From CBDDIP01 sp965229005 (GTDB lineage: Bacteria > Actinomycetota > Acidimicrobiia > Acidimicrobiales > Ilumatobacteraceae), in NCBI GenBank assembly GCA_965229005.1, contig CBDDIP010000002.1, positions 992,001-1,056,000 of the forward strand: a stretch of DNA of 64,000 nucleotides. Direction: 5' to 3'. This document shows positions 1 through 8,987 of this stretch, piece by piece. Position 1 is the stretch's first letter. The number at the start of each line of letters is the position of its first letter. A program made the position numbers and the translations under genes. The notes below the pieces were generated by a model. The model was not told the DNA's origin. It worked only from the letters and a program-made list of their open reading frames with translations, and searched no databases.

Positions 1-1
1 T

Positions 2-2122
2 CGTCTGGCGTACGACGGCACGCCGTTGCCGTTGAGCGACGACGACGTCGCTGTCGCGCAGGTCACCACTCGCGACATCGATCGTGGCGACGCCCCGCAC
101 TTCCTCCTCAAGGAGATCGGCGAGGCACCGGAGAGCTTCCGCAAGACGCTCCGTGGCCGCGTGATCGACATCGCCGGTCTGCTCCACGCCGCTGTCGGCG
201 AACGTGCGCTGCCTGCCGACATCGTGTCGCGGCTGGCGGCAGGCTCGATCACGAAGGTGCGCGTCATCGGCCAGGGCACTGCCGCCGTTGCCGGCCGCAG
301 CATGGCTGCCGTGCTCGACGGTCTGGTCGACGGCAAGCTCGACGTCGACCCGATCACCGCAACCGAGCTGAGCGGGTTCGCACTGCGGCTCGACATGAGC
401 GACACGTTGATCGTCGCGGTCAGCCAGAGCGGCACCACCACCGACACGAACCGCACCGTCGACCTCGCCCGTGGTCGCGGCGCCGCCGTGCTGTCGATCG
501 TCAACCGCCGCAACAGCGACCTCACCGACAAGGCCCACGGCGTGATGTACACGAGCGACGGTCGCGACGTGGAGATGAGCGTCGCTTCGACCAAGGCGTT
601 CTACGCGCAGGTCGCGGCCGGCGTGCTGCTGGCGTGCGCGATCAGCGAAGCCGCCGGCACCGGCACCGCGCAGCAGCGATCCGATCTGCTGCGGTCGTTG
701 CGTGACGTGCCGCAGGCGCTGCGCGAGGTGCTCGCCACGAGGCCGCTCATCGCCGAGGCCGCGCAGCGGTTCGCCCCGTCGAAGCGCTACTGGGCGATCG
801 TCGGCAACGGCGTCAACGTCGTCGCGGCCGAGGAGGTGCGGATCAAGCTCAGCGAGCTCTGCTACAAGTCGATCGCCTGCGACGTCACCGAGGACAAGAA
901 GCACATCGACCTGTCCAGCGAGCCGCTGATCCTCGTCTGCGCGGCCGGCCTGTCGGGCGGCACCGCCGACGACGTGGCCAAGGAAGTCGCCATCTACCGC
1001 GCTCACAAGGCGACACCGATCGTGATCGCCACCGATGCCGACGAGCGCTTCTCCGCTGCGGCCGCGGTGCTGTCCGTGCCGGCGGTGCACCCGTCGTTGG
1101 CGTTCGTGCTGTCGGCGATGGTCGGTCATTTGTTCGGCTACGAGGCCGCGCTGGCGATCGACGCCTCGGCTCGTCCGCTGCGCGAGGCGCGCGAGGCGAT
1201 CGAGCATGCCGTGTCGTCCTCGTCGGTGACACCGCTCGACGGCGAGACCGTCATCCGCACGGTGCGCGGCCAGATCCAGCCGCTTGCCGAGAAGTTCTTC
1301 GACGGCCTGCGTTCGGGCACGTACGACGGCCACCTCGAGGCGTCAACCGCGGTGCGCGTCGTCGGCATGCTCAACAACCTGTCGTCGGATTCGCCGCTCG
1401 AGAGCTACCAGCGCCAGAGCGGCAAGATCGCCGAGCCGGGCGCGTTCGTCGACGATCTCACCGCCGCGCTCACGCGTGCGATCGAGGAGCTCACCCGCCC
1501 GATCGACGCCATCAAGCACCAGGCGAAGACGGTCACCGTGGGCATCAGCCGCAACGACGAAGGCGTGCTCGATCGTCGTCTCGTGCAGGAGGTCCTCGCG
1601 GCCGGCGCCGGTCGCGACCGGCTGAGCTACCGCACGATGAAGGTGTTGGCCGACCTCGACCCGTCGGTCGACGCCGTGACCGGGTTCATCCGCTACCGCG
1701 TCGACGGCAACCTCGAGCGCGATGCCACGATCACCGTCGTCGACCGTGGCGGGCTGTCGCTCGACGTGCCCAGCCGTGTCGATCGCAACCCCGCCTTGCT
1801 CGGCACCAAGCGCCGCGTCGCCGCCGAGCGCGAGGTGCTGGTCGCCCGTGGCCGAATCGACGGCCGCACCGTGGTCTTCGTGCCCGAAGTGAAGGCAGGC
1901 GTGTGCACCGGCATCACGCTGCTGCACGTCAAGTTCCACGATCGCCTGCCTGCGTCCGTCATGCGCGGCGTGCTGCAGGGGTACGACCGTCGCTACGACC
2001 GCCTCGTCGACTGGGTGTCGGAGACCGAGGGCATGTTCCGCGACGATCGTCTGGCCGAGCTGTCGGTCGCGGATCTGCTGATCCTGCCGATCTCCGAGAT
2101 GGCTGATCACTGGCGCGCATGA
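2..2122 (+). CDS. glmS: Glucosamine-6-phosphate synthase (isomerase part), 5'-incomplete, with long C-terminal extension
   Basis: GlmS makes glucosamine-6-phosphate from fructose-6-phosphate and glutamine, the entry to peptidoglycan amino sugars. The frame is open at the left edge, so the N-terminal glutaminase domain lies outside; 706 residues are visible. Two SIS domains are clear. The first carries a SQSGTTTDTN phosphosugar-binding loop and the EMSVASTKAF segment typical of GlmS. The second has IKLSEL, matching the family KLKEIS, and a DKKH segment where the family has the catalytic LKHGPLA histidine. The canonical protein ends soon after the second SIS domain with DQPRNLAKSVTVE. Here that tail is not recognisable, and about 310 further residues of unknown fold follow. 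The stop overlaps the acpS start (ATGA), suggesting co-transcription. Sure of family; the function of the extension is unknown. Confidence 0.93.
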   Translation, partial: RLAYDGTPLPLSDDDVAVAQVTTRDIDRGDAPHFLLKEIGEAPESFRKTLRGRVIDIAGLLHAAVGERALPADIVSRLAAGSITKVRVIGQGTAAVAGRSMAAVLDGLVDGKLDVDPITATELSGFALRLDMSDTLIVAVSQSGTTTDTNRTVDLARGRGAAVLSIVNRRNSDLTDKAHGVMYTSDGRDVEMSVASTKAFYAQVAAGVLLACAISEAAGTGTAQQRSDLLRSLRDVPQALREVLATRPLIAEAAQRFAPSKRYWAIVGNGVNVVAAEEVRIKLSELCYKSIACDVTEDKKHIDLSSEPLILVCAAGLSGGTADDVAKEVAIYRAHKATPIVIATDADERFSAAAAVLSVPAVHPSLAFVLSAMVGHLFGYEAALAIDASARPLREAREAIEHAVSSSSVTPLDGETVIRTVRGQIQPLAEKFFDGLRSGTYDGHLEASTAVRVVGMLNNLSSDSPLESYQRQSGKIAEPGAFVDDLTAALTRAIEELTRPIDAIKHQAKTVTVGISRNDEGVLDRRLVQEVLAAGAGRDRLSYRTMKVLADLDPSVDAVTGFIRYRVDGNLERDATITVVDRGGLSLDVPSRVDRNPALLGTKRRVAAEREVLVARGRIDGRTVVFVPEVKAGVCTGITLLHVKFHDRLPASVMRGVLQGYDRRYDRLVDWVSETEGMFRDDRLAELSVADLLILPISEMADHWRA

Positions 2123-2508
2123 CCGGGCCAGTTCCCAATGGCGTGAAGGGCATCGGCATCGACGCCGTCGACATCGAGCGCTTCCGCACGTCGCTGGCGC
2201 GCACGCCGACGATGCGCGACCGGTTGTTCACCGCCACCGAGCTCGCCTACGTCGCGCCGAAGGTCGACCCGGTGCCGTCACTCGCCGCCCGCTTCGCCGC
2301 GCGTGAGGCGGTGATGAAGGCGATGGGCCTCGGTCTCGGAGCGTTCGGCTTCCACGAGGTGTGGGTCGACCGAGCCGAGTCGGGCCAGCCGTTGCTCGTC
2401 GTCGAGGGACGGGCCCTCGAACTGGCCATCGATCGCGGCATCACGGGCTGGCACCTGTCGATCACCCACACCGCCATCGTCGCCATCGCCTCGGTCCTCG
2501 CCACCTGA
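2119..2508 (+). CDS. acpS: Holo-[acyl-carrier-protein] synthase
   Basis: Transfers 4'-phosphopantetheine from CoA to a serine of acyl carrier protein, activating fatty-acid synthesis. The 129-residue product has the normal AcpS length. The N-terminal GIGIDAVDIERF motif (Mg-binding Asp at about residue 15) and the FAAREAVMKA motif (Glu63 and Lys67) are the two family signatures; the C-terminal SITHT segment also fits. The ATG overlaps the glmS stop by four bases, so it is probably translated from the same message. Confidence 0.95.
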   Translation: MTGPVPNGVKGIGIDAVDIERFRTSLARTPTMRDRLFTATELAYVAPKVDPVPSLAARFAAREAVMKAMGLGLGAFGFHEVWVDRAESGQPLLVVEGRALELAIDRGITGWHLSITHTAIVAIASVLAT

Positions 2509-2518
2509 CCACGATCGA

Positions 2519-2606
2519 GTGGAGGGTCTCGGGCGCGCCCGGGTGGGCGTGAAACCCTCCACGCGTCGGGTGTGGAGGGTCTCGGGCGCGCCCGGGTGGG
2601 CGTGAA
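2519..2606. repeat. Two 35-bp direct repeats with embedded palindromes between acpS and the next gene
   Basis: Two identical 35-base copies lie at 2519-2553 and 2572-2606, a period of 53. Each contains the perfect 12-base palindrome CGGGCGCGCCCG (first copy at 2530-2541). Between them ACCCTCCAC (2554-2562) is complementary to GTGGAGGGT of either copy (2519-2527 or 2572-2580), so two mutually exclusive hairpins can form. It could serve as a terminator or attenuator after acpS, but there is no T-run. It may be a small repeat family instead. Confidence 0.7.
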
Positions 2607-2646
2607 TGCCTCCGCGCGTCCTTGACAGGCGTGCGATCGTGAGCAC

Positions 2647-4767
2647 GTGAACGCGGCTGCGGGGCCGGTGTCCGACAGGAAGTGGCCGTTCGGACTGCGC
2701 GATGGCGCGGCGTACCTCGTCGGCATCGTTGCCCTCGTCTCGCTGACGGCGTGGGGAGTCGGTCGCAAGACGACAGCGATCTGGGTCGTTGGCGCGTTGC
2801 TCGCCGGTGGCGTGTGCTGGATGGCCACTCACCGCTACAGCGCGTGGTCGAAGGAGGATCCGGCGGGACGCGCCGGCAAGGCGACGCTCCTCGCCGTGAT
2901 CGGGTGCGGGTTGGCAGCTGCGGCCGCAGCGCTGCTCGAGCACTCGTCGTCGGTGAACAGCCCGCGCATGGCGTCGTTCGGCATCGCCCTCGCCTTCGCC
3001 GGTGTCATGCCCGTTGCCCAGGCGGTCGGCAGCGACATCAACCGCGGCGACAACGCGCCACGGCCGACGCTTCGTCGTTACGTCATCGCCTGGATCCTCA
3101 ACACCCTGTTCATCGCCGCCGCGGTGCTGCCGGGGCTACGCATCGTCGGCACGCCGTGGTTGATCGCCGGCGGGGTCGCCGCCATCTGGTTCATCGCCGC
3201 GCTCCTCAGCAGGCTGGCCCACCTCCGCCTGTATCGCTACGCGGCGATCCTCGCAGCGATCGGCGTCGTCGCGATCGCGGTGGCGCTCGTCGTCGTCGAC
3301 GTCTCGTCGTGGAAGCCGACGTCCACCGCCGCGTTCCTCATCATCGGCATCCTCGTCATGCTCGGCCTCGTCGACGTCGTGTCCGCGTGGATGCGCAACG
3401 GCCCGCGCCCCGGTGGCGGCGGCCGCGGGCCGTCGCGGGTCGTCGTGATCGCGATCGGTCTCGTGCTCGTCGGTGGTGTGGTGTGGATGGCGATCCGTTT
3501 GCACAACGCGCCGGTTCTCGTCGTGCTGCTCGTCCTCGCCGGTTGCGCCGCGTTCGGCGCGGCGTTCATCACCCGCGGACAGGGCTACGCCGTCGCCGCG
3601 CTGATCGCCGGACTCGTCGTGTGGGTGGTCGCCGATCGCACCGACGCAGCGCCGCTCGACCCCTCGCCGCAGGGGAGCGGATGGATCGTCGCGCTCGGCG
3701 ACTCGTACATCGCAGGTGAGGGTGCGCAGCTGTTCTTCCCCGACACGAACGTCACCGGTCACAACGACTGCCGGCGCAGCCCGTCGGCGTTCCCGTACCT
3801 CGTCGCCGATTCGTTCGACAAGCACCTCGCCTTCCACGCGTGCTCCGGCGCGATCGCCGAGCACATCGCCGACGTCGGCCAGGTCAAGCACCCCCGATCC
3901 GGCGACCCCGTCGGTTCCTTGCCGCAGCTCGACAACCCGGCCCCGCCGGAGACGCCCCAGCTCGTGCTGATCTCGATCGGCGGCAACGACGCCTTCTTCG
4001 GCAAGATCGGCAAGGGCTGTGCCATGCCGGGCACGTGCACCGAGCTGCGCGACCTGTTCACCGGCAACCTGCCGGACGTCCGCGCTCGCGTCGCTGCCGC
4101 GCTCGTGGCGGTTGCCGACCAGTTCGACGGCGTGCCGATCGTGGTCGTGCCGTACCCGATGATGCTGTCGCCGCTCGGCTGCGCGGGCGCCCCGCTCGAT
4201 CCTCGCGAGTTCTCGTACCTGCACGAGTTCGTCACCGACCTCGACGGCGCGGTCAGCAACGCGGTCGCCGACGCCAACCAGCAACGCGGCAACGAGCAGA
4301 TCGTGTGGTTCGCCGATGGCGTCAACGCCTACTCCGGCGCCGAGCTCTGCCAGCCGGGTCGGACGGGTCCGCTGCCGATCAACGTCGTCACGCTCGCGCC
4401 GACGGAGGCCGACTCGTTGGCCGATCGGATGCTGCCGACGAACTGGATCCACAACAGCTTCCATCCGACCGCGCGTGGACACGAGCTGATGGCCGCCGCC
4501 CTCGAGCAGTTCCTCGCGGGCCGGTTCCCTGGCTTCCCCGCCGGCTCGACGGCGTCGCTGCCGCCGGATCCGCTCGGACCGGCGCCGGTCGCCGGGGACG
4601 GCTACTGCACCGTCCACCCGACGTGCGCCGGCGACGTCGACTCGTGGACCACCGACCAGGTGGTGGACGCGGCTCGCGGCGCGTTCGTGCCGGCGCTGCT
4701 GCTGTTCGCCGGTGGCTGGGGCGTGGCTGTGCTGTGGCAACGACGCCGGCGCAGCCCGCTGACATAG
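2647..4767 (+). CDS. Polytopic membrane protein with extracytoplasmic SGNH/GDSL hydrolase domain
   Basis: A 706-residue protein. Residues 1 to about 335 hold roughly ten hydrophobic segments. They are followed by an SGNH-type esterase domain with GDSYIAGEG near residue 351 (nucleophile Ser), GGNDAFF near 444 and SFHPTARGH near 604 (catalytic Asp/His block). A last hydrophobic helix and an RRRR end follow. Paired cysteines in the hydrolase domain fit an exported location. Such domains deacylate lipids or acylated glycans; the substrate here cannot be inferred. The GTG start is chosen because it sits just after the repeat region and before the first membrane segment. The gene is separated from nnrE/nnrD by nine bases, so co-transcription is likely. 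Confidence 0.8.
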   Translation: MNAAAGPVSDRKWPFGLRDGAAYLVGIVALVSLTAWGVGRKTTAIWVVGALLAGGVCWMATHRYSAWSKEDPAGRAGKATLLAVIGCGLAAAAAALLEHSSSVNSPRMASFGIALAFAGVMPVAQAVGSDINRGDNAPRPTLRRYVIAWILNTLFIAAAVLPGLRIVGTPWLIAGGVAAIWFIAALLSRLAHLRLYRYAAILAAIGVVAIAVALVVVDVSSWKPTSTAAFLIIGILVMLGLVDVVSAWMRNGPRPGGGGRGPSRVVVIAIGLVLVGGVVWMAIRLHNAPVLVVLLVLAGCAAFGAAFITRGQGYAVAALIAGLVVWVVADRTDAAPLDPSPQGSGWIVALGDSYIAGEGAQLFFPDTNVTGHNDCRRSPSAFPYLVADSFDKHLAFHACSGAIAEHIADVGQVKHPRSGDPVGSLPQLDNPAPPETPQLVLISIGGNDAFFGKIGKGCAMPGTCTELRDLFTGNLPDVRARVAAALVAVADQFDGVPIVVVPYPMMLSPLGCAGAPLDPREFSYLHEFVTDLDGAVSNAVADANQQRGNEQIVWFADGVNAYSGAELCQPGRTGPLPINVVTLAPTEADSLADRMLPTNWIHNSFHPTARGHELMAAALEQFLAGRFPGFPAGSTASLPPDPLGPAPVAGDGYCTVHPTCAGDVDSWTTDQVVDAARGAFVPALLLFAGGWGVAVLWQRRRRSPLT

Positions 4768-4776
4768 CCTCGGCAC

Positions 4777-6144
4777 ATGCTGCCGATCGTCACGCCCGAA
4801 GAGATGCGCGCGATCGATCGTGACGCGCGCCAACCGGTCGACGTCCTCATCGATCGTGCGGGTGGCGCCGTCGAACGTGCTGCGGTGCGAATGCTCGGGG
4901 GCACCTACGGCCGCGTCGTCGACGTCATCGTCGGGCCCGGTAACAACGGTGCCGACGGACGTGTGGCCGCAGCACGGCTCGCCGCGCGCGGCGTTAGCGT
5001 TCGCGTCCACGAGGCGGCCGATGTCCCCGATGTGCTCGACGGTGCCGACCTCGTCATCGACGCCGCATACGGCACCGGGTTCCGCGGCTCGTGGTCGCCG
5101 CCGGACGTCGGCGACGTGCCCGTGCTGGCAGTGGACATCCCCAGCGGTGTCGACGGCCTCACCGGCGACGCCGGCGATTCCGGTTCGGTCCTCGCCGCGC
5201 AGCGCACCATCACCTTCGCCGCGCTCAAGCCCGGCCTGCTGATGCCGCCCGGTGGCGAATTCGCCGGCAGCATCGAGGTGGCCGACATCGGACTCGACGT
5301 GTCGCGGGCACGGGCCCACCTCGTGCAAGCCGACGATGTCGCCGGCTGGTGGCCGCAACGACGTGTCGATGCGCACAAGTGGCGCGCCGCGGTGCGCATC
5401 GTCGGTGGCAGCGCCTCGATGCCGGGAGCACCGTCGCTCGTCGCCGCTGCCGCGCTGCGCGCTGGTGCCGGCATGGTCGGCCTGTCGGTGCCCGGGGCGA
5501 CCGCGCTCGACGCCGCCCCCGTGGAAGCCGTGCTCCGTCCGATCCCACGCGTGGACTGGGCGCGCGACGTGCTCGACTCGATGGAGCGCTACCACGCCCT
5601 CGTCCTCGGACCGGGGCTCGGTCGCGAGGACGCGACGGCAGCGGCAGCGCGTCGCGTGGCGATCGCCGCCGAGGTGCCGGTGGTCATCGACGGCGACGGG
5701 CTGTTCGCGTTGGCGTGGAACTCCGAGGGCGCTGCTGCGCTGCTGCGCCGCCGCGAGGGAGCGACCGTGCTCACCCCGCACGATGGTGAGTACGCGCTGC
5801 TCACCGGTGCGCCTCCCGGCGCGGACCGGATCCTCGCCGCTCGTCGGCTCGCCGCGGACACGCGCGCCGTCGTGCTACTGAAGGGTGCAGCGACGATCGT
5901 CGCCGAGCCCGCTGGCGCGGTGCTCGTCGTCACCACCGGTGACGATCGGCTGGCGACCGCCGGCACGGGCGATGTGCTCACCGGGATCATCGCCGCGCTC
6001 CTCGCCAGCGGACTGTCGCCGCTGCACGCCGCCGCAGGGGGCGCGTGGTTGCACGGTGCCGCGGCGCGTCTCGGTGCTCGCCACGGGTTCGTCGCCGGCG
6101 ACCTGCCGGCGCTGATCCCGCAGGCGCTCGAGGCGCTGCTGTGA
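4777..6144 (+). CDS. nnrE-nnrD: Bifunctional NAD(P)H-hydrate epimerase / ADP-dependent NAD(P)HX dehydratase
   Basis: Repairs hydrated NADH/NADPH. The N-terminal half (about residues 1-195) is the epimerase, with PGNNGADG and VDIPSGVDGLTG. The C-terminal half (about 200-455) is the ribokinase-like dehydratase, with LGPGLGR, VIDGDGL, LTPHDGEYALLTG, LLKGAATIV and the ATAGTGDVLTG anion-hole motif. The length of 455 residues is slightly short for the fused enzyme, but all the motifs are present. The stop codon overlaps the alr start (GTGA). The position ahead of alr and the tsa genes is a common actinobacterial arrangement. Confidence 0.95.
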   Translation: MLPIVTPEEMRAIDRDARQPVDVLIDRAGGAVERAAVRMLGGTYGRVVDVIVGPGNNGADGRVAAARLAARGVSVRVHEAADVPDVLDGADLVIDAAYGTGFRGSWSPPDVGDVPVLAVDIPSGVDGLTGDAGDSGSVLAAQRTITFAALKPGLLMPPGGEFAGSIEVADIGLDVSRARAHLVQADDVAGWWPQRRVDAHKWRAAVRIVGGSASMPGAPSLVAAAALRAGAGMVGLSVPGATALDAAPVEAVLRPIPRVDWARDVLDSMERYHALVLGPGLGREDATAAAARRVAIAAEVPVVIDGDGLFALAWNSEGAAALLRRREGATVLTPHDGEYALLTGAPPGADRILAARRLAADTRAVVLLKGAATIVAEPAGAVLVVTTGDDRLATAGTGDVLTGIIAALLASGLSPLHAAAGGAWLHGAAARLGARHGFVAGDLPALIPQALEALL

Positions 6145-7247
6145 GTCGATGGGCGTGGTCCGAGGTCGACTCGGCGGCCATCGACCACAACATCACCCTG
6201 CTGCGAGCGGCGGTCGCGCCCGCCGACGTGTGGGCCGTGGTCAAGGCCGACGGCTACGGCCACGGTGCGGTGCAGACGTCTCGCGCTGCACTGCGCGGCG
6301 GCGCTGCCGGACTGTGCGTTGCGCTCGTGCAAGAGGGCGTCGCGTTGCGCGACGCCGGCATCGACGCACCCGTGCTGGTGCTCAGCGAACAGCCGCCCGA
6401 CGAGCTGAAGGCGGCGGTGCAGCACGCGCTGGAGCTGACCGTCTACTCGGTGCAGCAGGTCGAGGCGATCGCCGCAGCCGGCGGGATCGACCATCCCGTG
6501 CACATCAAGATCGACACCGGCATGCGTCGAGTCGGCGCCGTCGATGCCCACGCGGCAATCGAAGTGGCCGATGCGATCTCGAGGTCGCCGGCAACACGGT
6601 TGGCCGGGATCTCGACGCACCTCGCCGTCGCCGATGCGCCCGACGATCCGTTCAACGCGACGCAGCTCGATCGCTTCGACGACGCGCTGGCGCAACTCGC
6701 CGCGGCCGGCCATCACCCGCCCGTGACCCACGCGGCGAACAGCGCTGCCGCGCTCGCACTGCCGACAGCGCGGCGTTCGTTCGTACGCGCCGGCATCGCC
6801 GTCTACGGCATCGTGCCCGGTGCCGGGGTGGCAACGATGAGCACCGACCTTCGCCCGGCGCTGTCGCTTCGGGCGCGAGTCTCGTTGGTCAAGCGGGTGG
6901 CCGCAGGCGAACGGATCTCGTACGGGCTGCGTCACACCTTTTCCACCGACACGACCGTTGCCACGCTGCCGCTCGGCTACGCCGATGGCGTGCCCCGCCG
7001 GTTGTTCGCCACGGGCGGTGAGGTGCTGATCGGTGGCCGCCGCCGCCCGATCGTGGGCGTGGTGACGATGGACCAGGTCCTCGTCGACTGCGGCGACGAC
7101 GCGGTGGCCGTCGGTGAGGAGGCGGTGCTCATCGGCACGCAGGGCGACCAATCGATCCGCGCCGAGGAGTGGGCCGAACGGCTCGACACGATCGGCTACG
7201 AGATCGTCTGCGGGGTGTCTTCCCGCATCGAGCGGCGGTGGTCGTAA
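6141..7247 (+). CDS. alr: Alanine racemase
   Basis: PLP-dependent interconversion of L- and D-alanine for peptidoglycan. 368 residues from the GTG start that overlaps the upstream TGA. A longer frame exists upstream, but its first 32 residues are arginine-rich shadow of nnrD. VVKADGYGHGA carries the PLP lysine (residue 35 from this start). The RISYGLRHTF segment carries the second catalytic tyrosine, and LPLGYADGVPR follows. The C-terminal barrel ends normally at SSRIERRW. It precedes tsaE with a 14-base gap. Confidence 0.96.
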   Translation: MSRWAWSEVDSAAIDHNITLLRAAVAPADVWAVVKADGYGHGAVQTSRAALRGGAAGLCVALVQEGVALRDAGIDAPVLVLSEQPPDELKAAVQHALELTVYSVQQVEAIAAAGGIDHPVHIKIDTGMRRVGAVDAHAAIEVADAISRSPATRLAGISTHLAVADAPDDPFNATQLDRFDDALAQLAAAGHHPPVTHAANSAAALALPTARRSFVRAGIAVYGIVPGAGVATMSTDLRPALSLRARVSLVKRVAAGERISYGLRHTFSTDTTVATLPLGYADGVPRRLFATGGEVLIGGRRRPIVGVVTMDQVLVDCGDDAVAVGEEAVLIGTQGDQSIRAEEWAERLDTIGYEIVCGVSSRIERRWS

Positions 7248-7261
7248 CATCTGACGCGTCC

Positions 7262-7747
7262 ATGTTGCACGTGCGGTCCACCTCTCTCGCCCACACGCAT
7301 GCGTTCGCCGCCGCCCTGGCCGACGTGTCGCGATCCGGTGACCTCGTCGTGCTCGCCGGCGAGATGGGCGCCGGCAAGACGGCCTTCGCTCAGGGATTCG
7401 GGCGGGCGCTCGGCGTCGCCGAGCCGATCACCTCGCCGACGTTCACGTTGGTCCACAGCTACCCGGCCGGGCGGATCACGCTGCACCACGCCGACATCTA
7501 CCGGCTCAGCACGCACCACGAGGTGGCCGACCTGGCCCTGTCGGAGCTGCTCGAGTACGGCGGGATCGTGCTCGTCGAGTGGGGCGACGTGATGGCCTCG
7601 TCGTTCGGCGATCACGCCCTGGTCCGCCTCGAACCGATCGACGAGGATGAGGACGCCCGCGGCATCTCGATCTCCGCCACCGGTCGTTCGTGGGCGGCGC
7701 GATGGGAACGGCTCGAAGCGGCGTGGTCCGGGGTCGCGCCGTGCTGA
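7262..7747 (+). CDS. tsaE: tRNA threonylcarbamoyladenosine biosynthesis ATPase TsaE
   Basis: ATPase of the t6A tRNA modification complex TsaB-TsaD-TsaE. 161 residues starting at the ATG beginning MLHVRSTS. The P-loop GEMGAGKT is at residues 33-40. SPTFTLVHSY and HHADIYRL are the family switch and Walker B-like segments, followed by LVEWGD. An upstream in-frame start would run into alr and adds only arginine-rich sequence. The gene overlaps tsaB by seven bases. Confidence 0.95.
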   Translation: MLHVRSTSLAHTHAFAAALADVSRSGDLVVLAGEMGAGKTAFAQGFGRALGVAEPITSPTFTLVHSYPAGRITLHHADIYRLSTHHEVADLALSELLEYGGIVLVEWGDVMASSFGDHALVRLEPIDEDEDARGISISATGRSWAARWERLEAAWSGVAPC

Positions 7748-8442
7748 TCCTCGGCATCGAGACCGCCACGCAACAGGTCAGCGTCGCCATCGGCGGGCAC
7801 GAGGGTGTGCTCGGCCTGTTCGAGGTGTGCCGCGGTCGGCGCCACGCCGAGACGCTGGCGCCGGCGATCGAGTTCGTGTGCAAGCAGGCCGACGTCGAGC
7901 TCAGCGAGCTCGGTGCGATCGCCGTGGACATCGGGCCCGGGCTGTTCACCGGCATGCGAGTCGGCCTCGCCGCCGGCAAGGCGATGGCTCAAGCGCTGCG
8001 GCTGCCGATGATCGGGATCAGCTCGCTCGACCTGTTGGCGTTCCCGATGCGACACAGCGGTCGCGCCGTGGCGGCCGTGATCGACGCGCGCAAGGGCGAG
8101 CTGTTCTACGCGTTCTACCGACCGGTCCAGGGTGGCGTGCAACGTGTCTCCGAGCCGGCGGTCGGGTCGGTCGACGACCTCGTCGCCGAGATCATCGCCA
8201 GCGGGCGCGACGTCGTGCTCGTCGGCGACGGCGCGCTCCGGTACCGCGAGGAGATCCTTGCCGAGGTGCACTGCGACGTGGCCGAGCAGTTCATGTCGCA
8301 CCCATCCGCGGCGCCGCTCGTGCAACTCGCACACGCGAAGGCGTTGCGCGAGGACTGGGTGAACCCGTGGGACCTGCAGCCGATGTACCTGCGCGCGCCG
8401 GATGCGCAGATCAACTGGAGCGTTCGGGAGCAAGCACGATGA
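7741..8442 (+). CDS. tsaB: tRNA threonylcarbamoyladenosine biosynthesis protein TsaB
   Basis: ASKHA-fold partner of TsaD in t6A synthesis; scaffold rather than catalyst. 233 residues from the GTG at 7741. An ATG at 7690 in the same frame lies wholly within tsaE and adds no family sequence. LGIETATQQ at the N-terminus and GPGLFTGMRVGLAAGKAMA are the TsaB signatures, with VIDARKGELFYAFY following. The stop overlaps rimI by ATGA. Confidence 0.94.
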   Translation: MLILGIETATQQVSVAIGGHEGVLGLFEVCRGRRHAETLAPAIEFVCKQADVELSELGAIAVDIGPGLFTGMRVGLAAGKAMAQALRLPMIGISSLDLLAFPMRHSGRAVAAVIDARKGELFYAFYRPVQGGVQRVSEPAVGSVDDLVAEIIASGRDVVLVGDGALRYREEILAEVHCDVAEQFMSHPSAAPLVQLAHAKALREDWVNPWDLQPMYLRAPDAQINWSVREQAR

Positions 8443-8987
8443 GCGTGCTCTCGCGACTGCTCAACCGCGGCGGCGCGCCGGGGTCGCCGATCATCGTCGA
8501 GCCGATGCGCAAGCGGCACGTGCCGTTGATGATGCCGATCGAAGAGCGCGCCTACCCGAGGCCGTGGACGCAATCGGTGTTCACCAGCGAGCTGGAGATG
8601 GCACGCCAGGGCCAGCGCACGTACCTGGTGGCGCGCCGAGGTCCGGAGGTCGTCGGGTACGCGGGGCTGATGTACGTCATCGACGACGCCCACGTCAGCA
8701 ACATCGCCGTTGCCCCGGAGCACCGTCGTACCGGTGTGGCCACGCGGTTGATGGCCGAGCTGGCCTACGCGGCGATCGATCGTCAAGCGGTGGCGATGAC
8801 GCTCGAGGTGCGCGTCAGCAACACCGGCGCGCAAGCGCTGTACCGCCAGTTCGGCTTCGTGCCGGCCGGCATCCGACAGAAGTACTACGAGAACGTCGAG
8901 GACGCCATCGTCATGTGGTGCCACGACATCGCCGAACCCGAGTACATCGATCGGCTCGTCGAGCTGTGCCCGGAAGCGGTCAGATGA
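8439..8987 (+). CDS. rimI: Ribosomal protein alanine N-acetyltransferase
   Basis: GNAT acetyltransferase expected to acetylate the N-terminus of ribosomal protein S18. 182 residues; the first 30 are a family-atypical extension before the GNAT core. The acetyl-CoA loop NIAVAPEHRRTGVATRLM and the C-terminal ALYRQFGFVPAGIRQKYY block are characteristic of RimI. The start overlaps the tsaB stop and the stop overlaps tsaD (ATGA), continuing the operon. Confidence 0.9.
   Translation: MSVLSRLLNRGGAPGSPIIVEPMRKRHVPLMMPIEERAYPRPWTQSVFTSELEMARQGQRTYLVARRGPEVVGYAGLMYVIDDAHVSNIAVAPEHRRTGVATRLMAELAYAAIDRQAVAMTLEVRVSNTGAQALYRQFGFVPAGIRQKYYENVEDAIVMWCHDIAEPEYIDRLVELCPEAVR

Noticed and set aside
3136..5781. 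881-residue open frame on the minus strand
   Set aside because: Opposite two well-supported genes (SGNH protein and nnrE/nnrD); composition (Arg, His, Asp-rich) is typical of high-GC antisense shadow.
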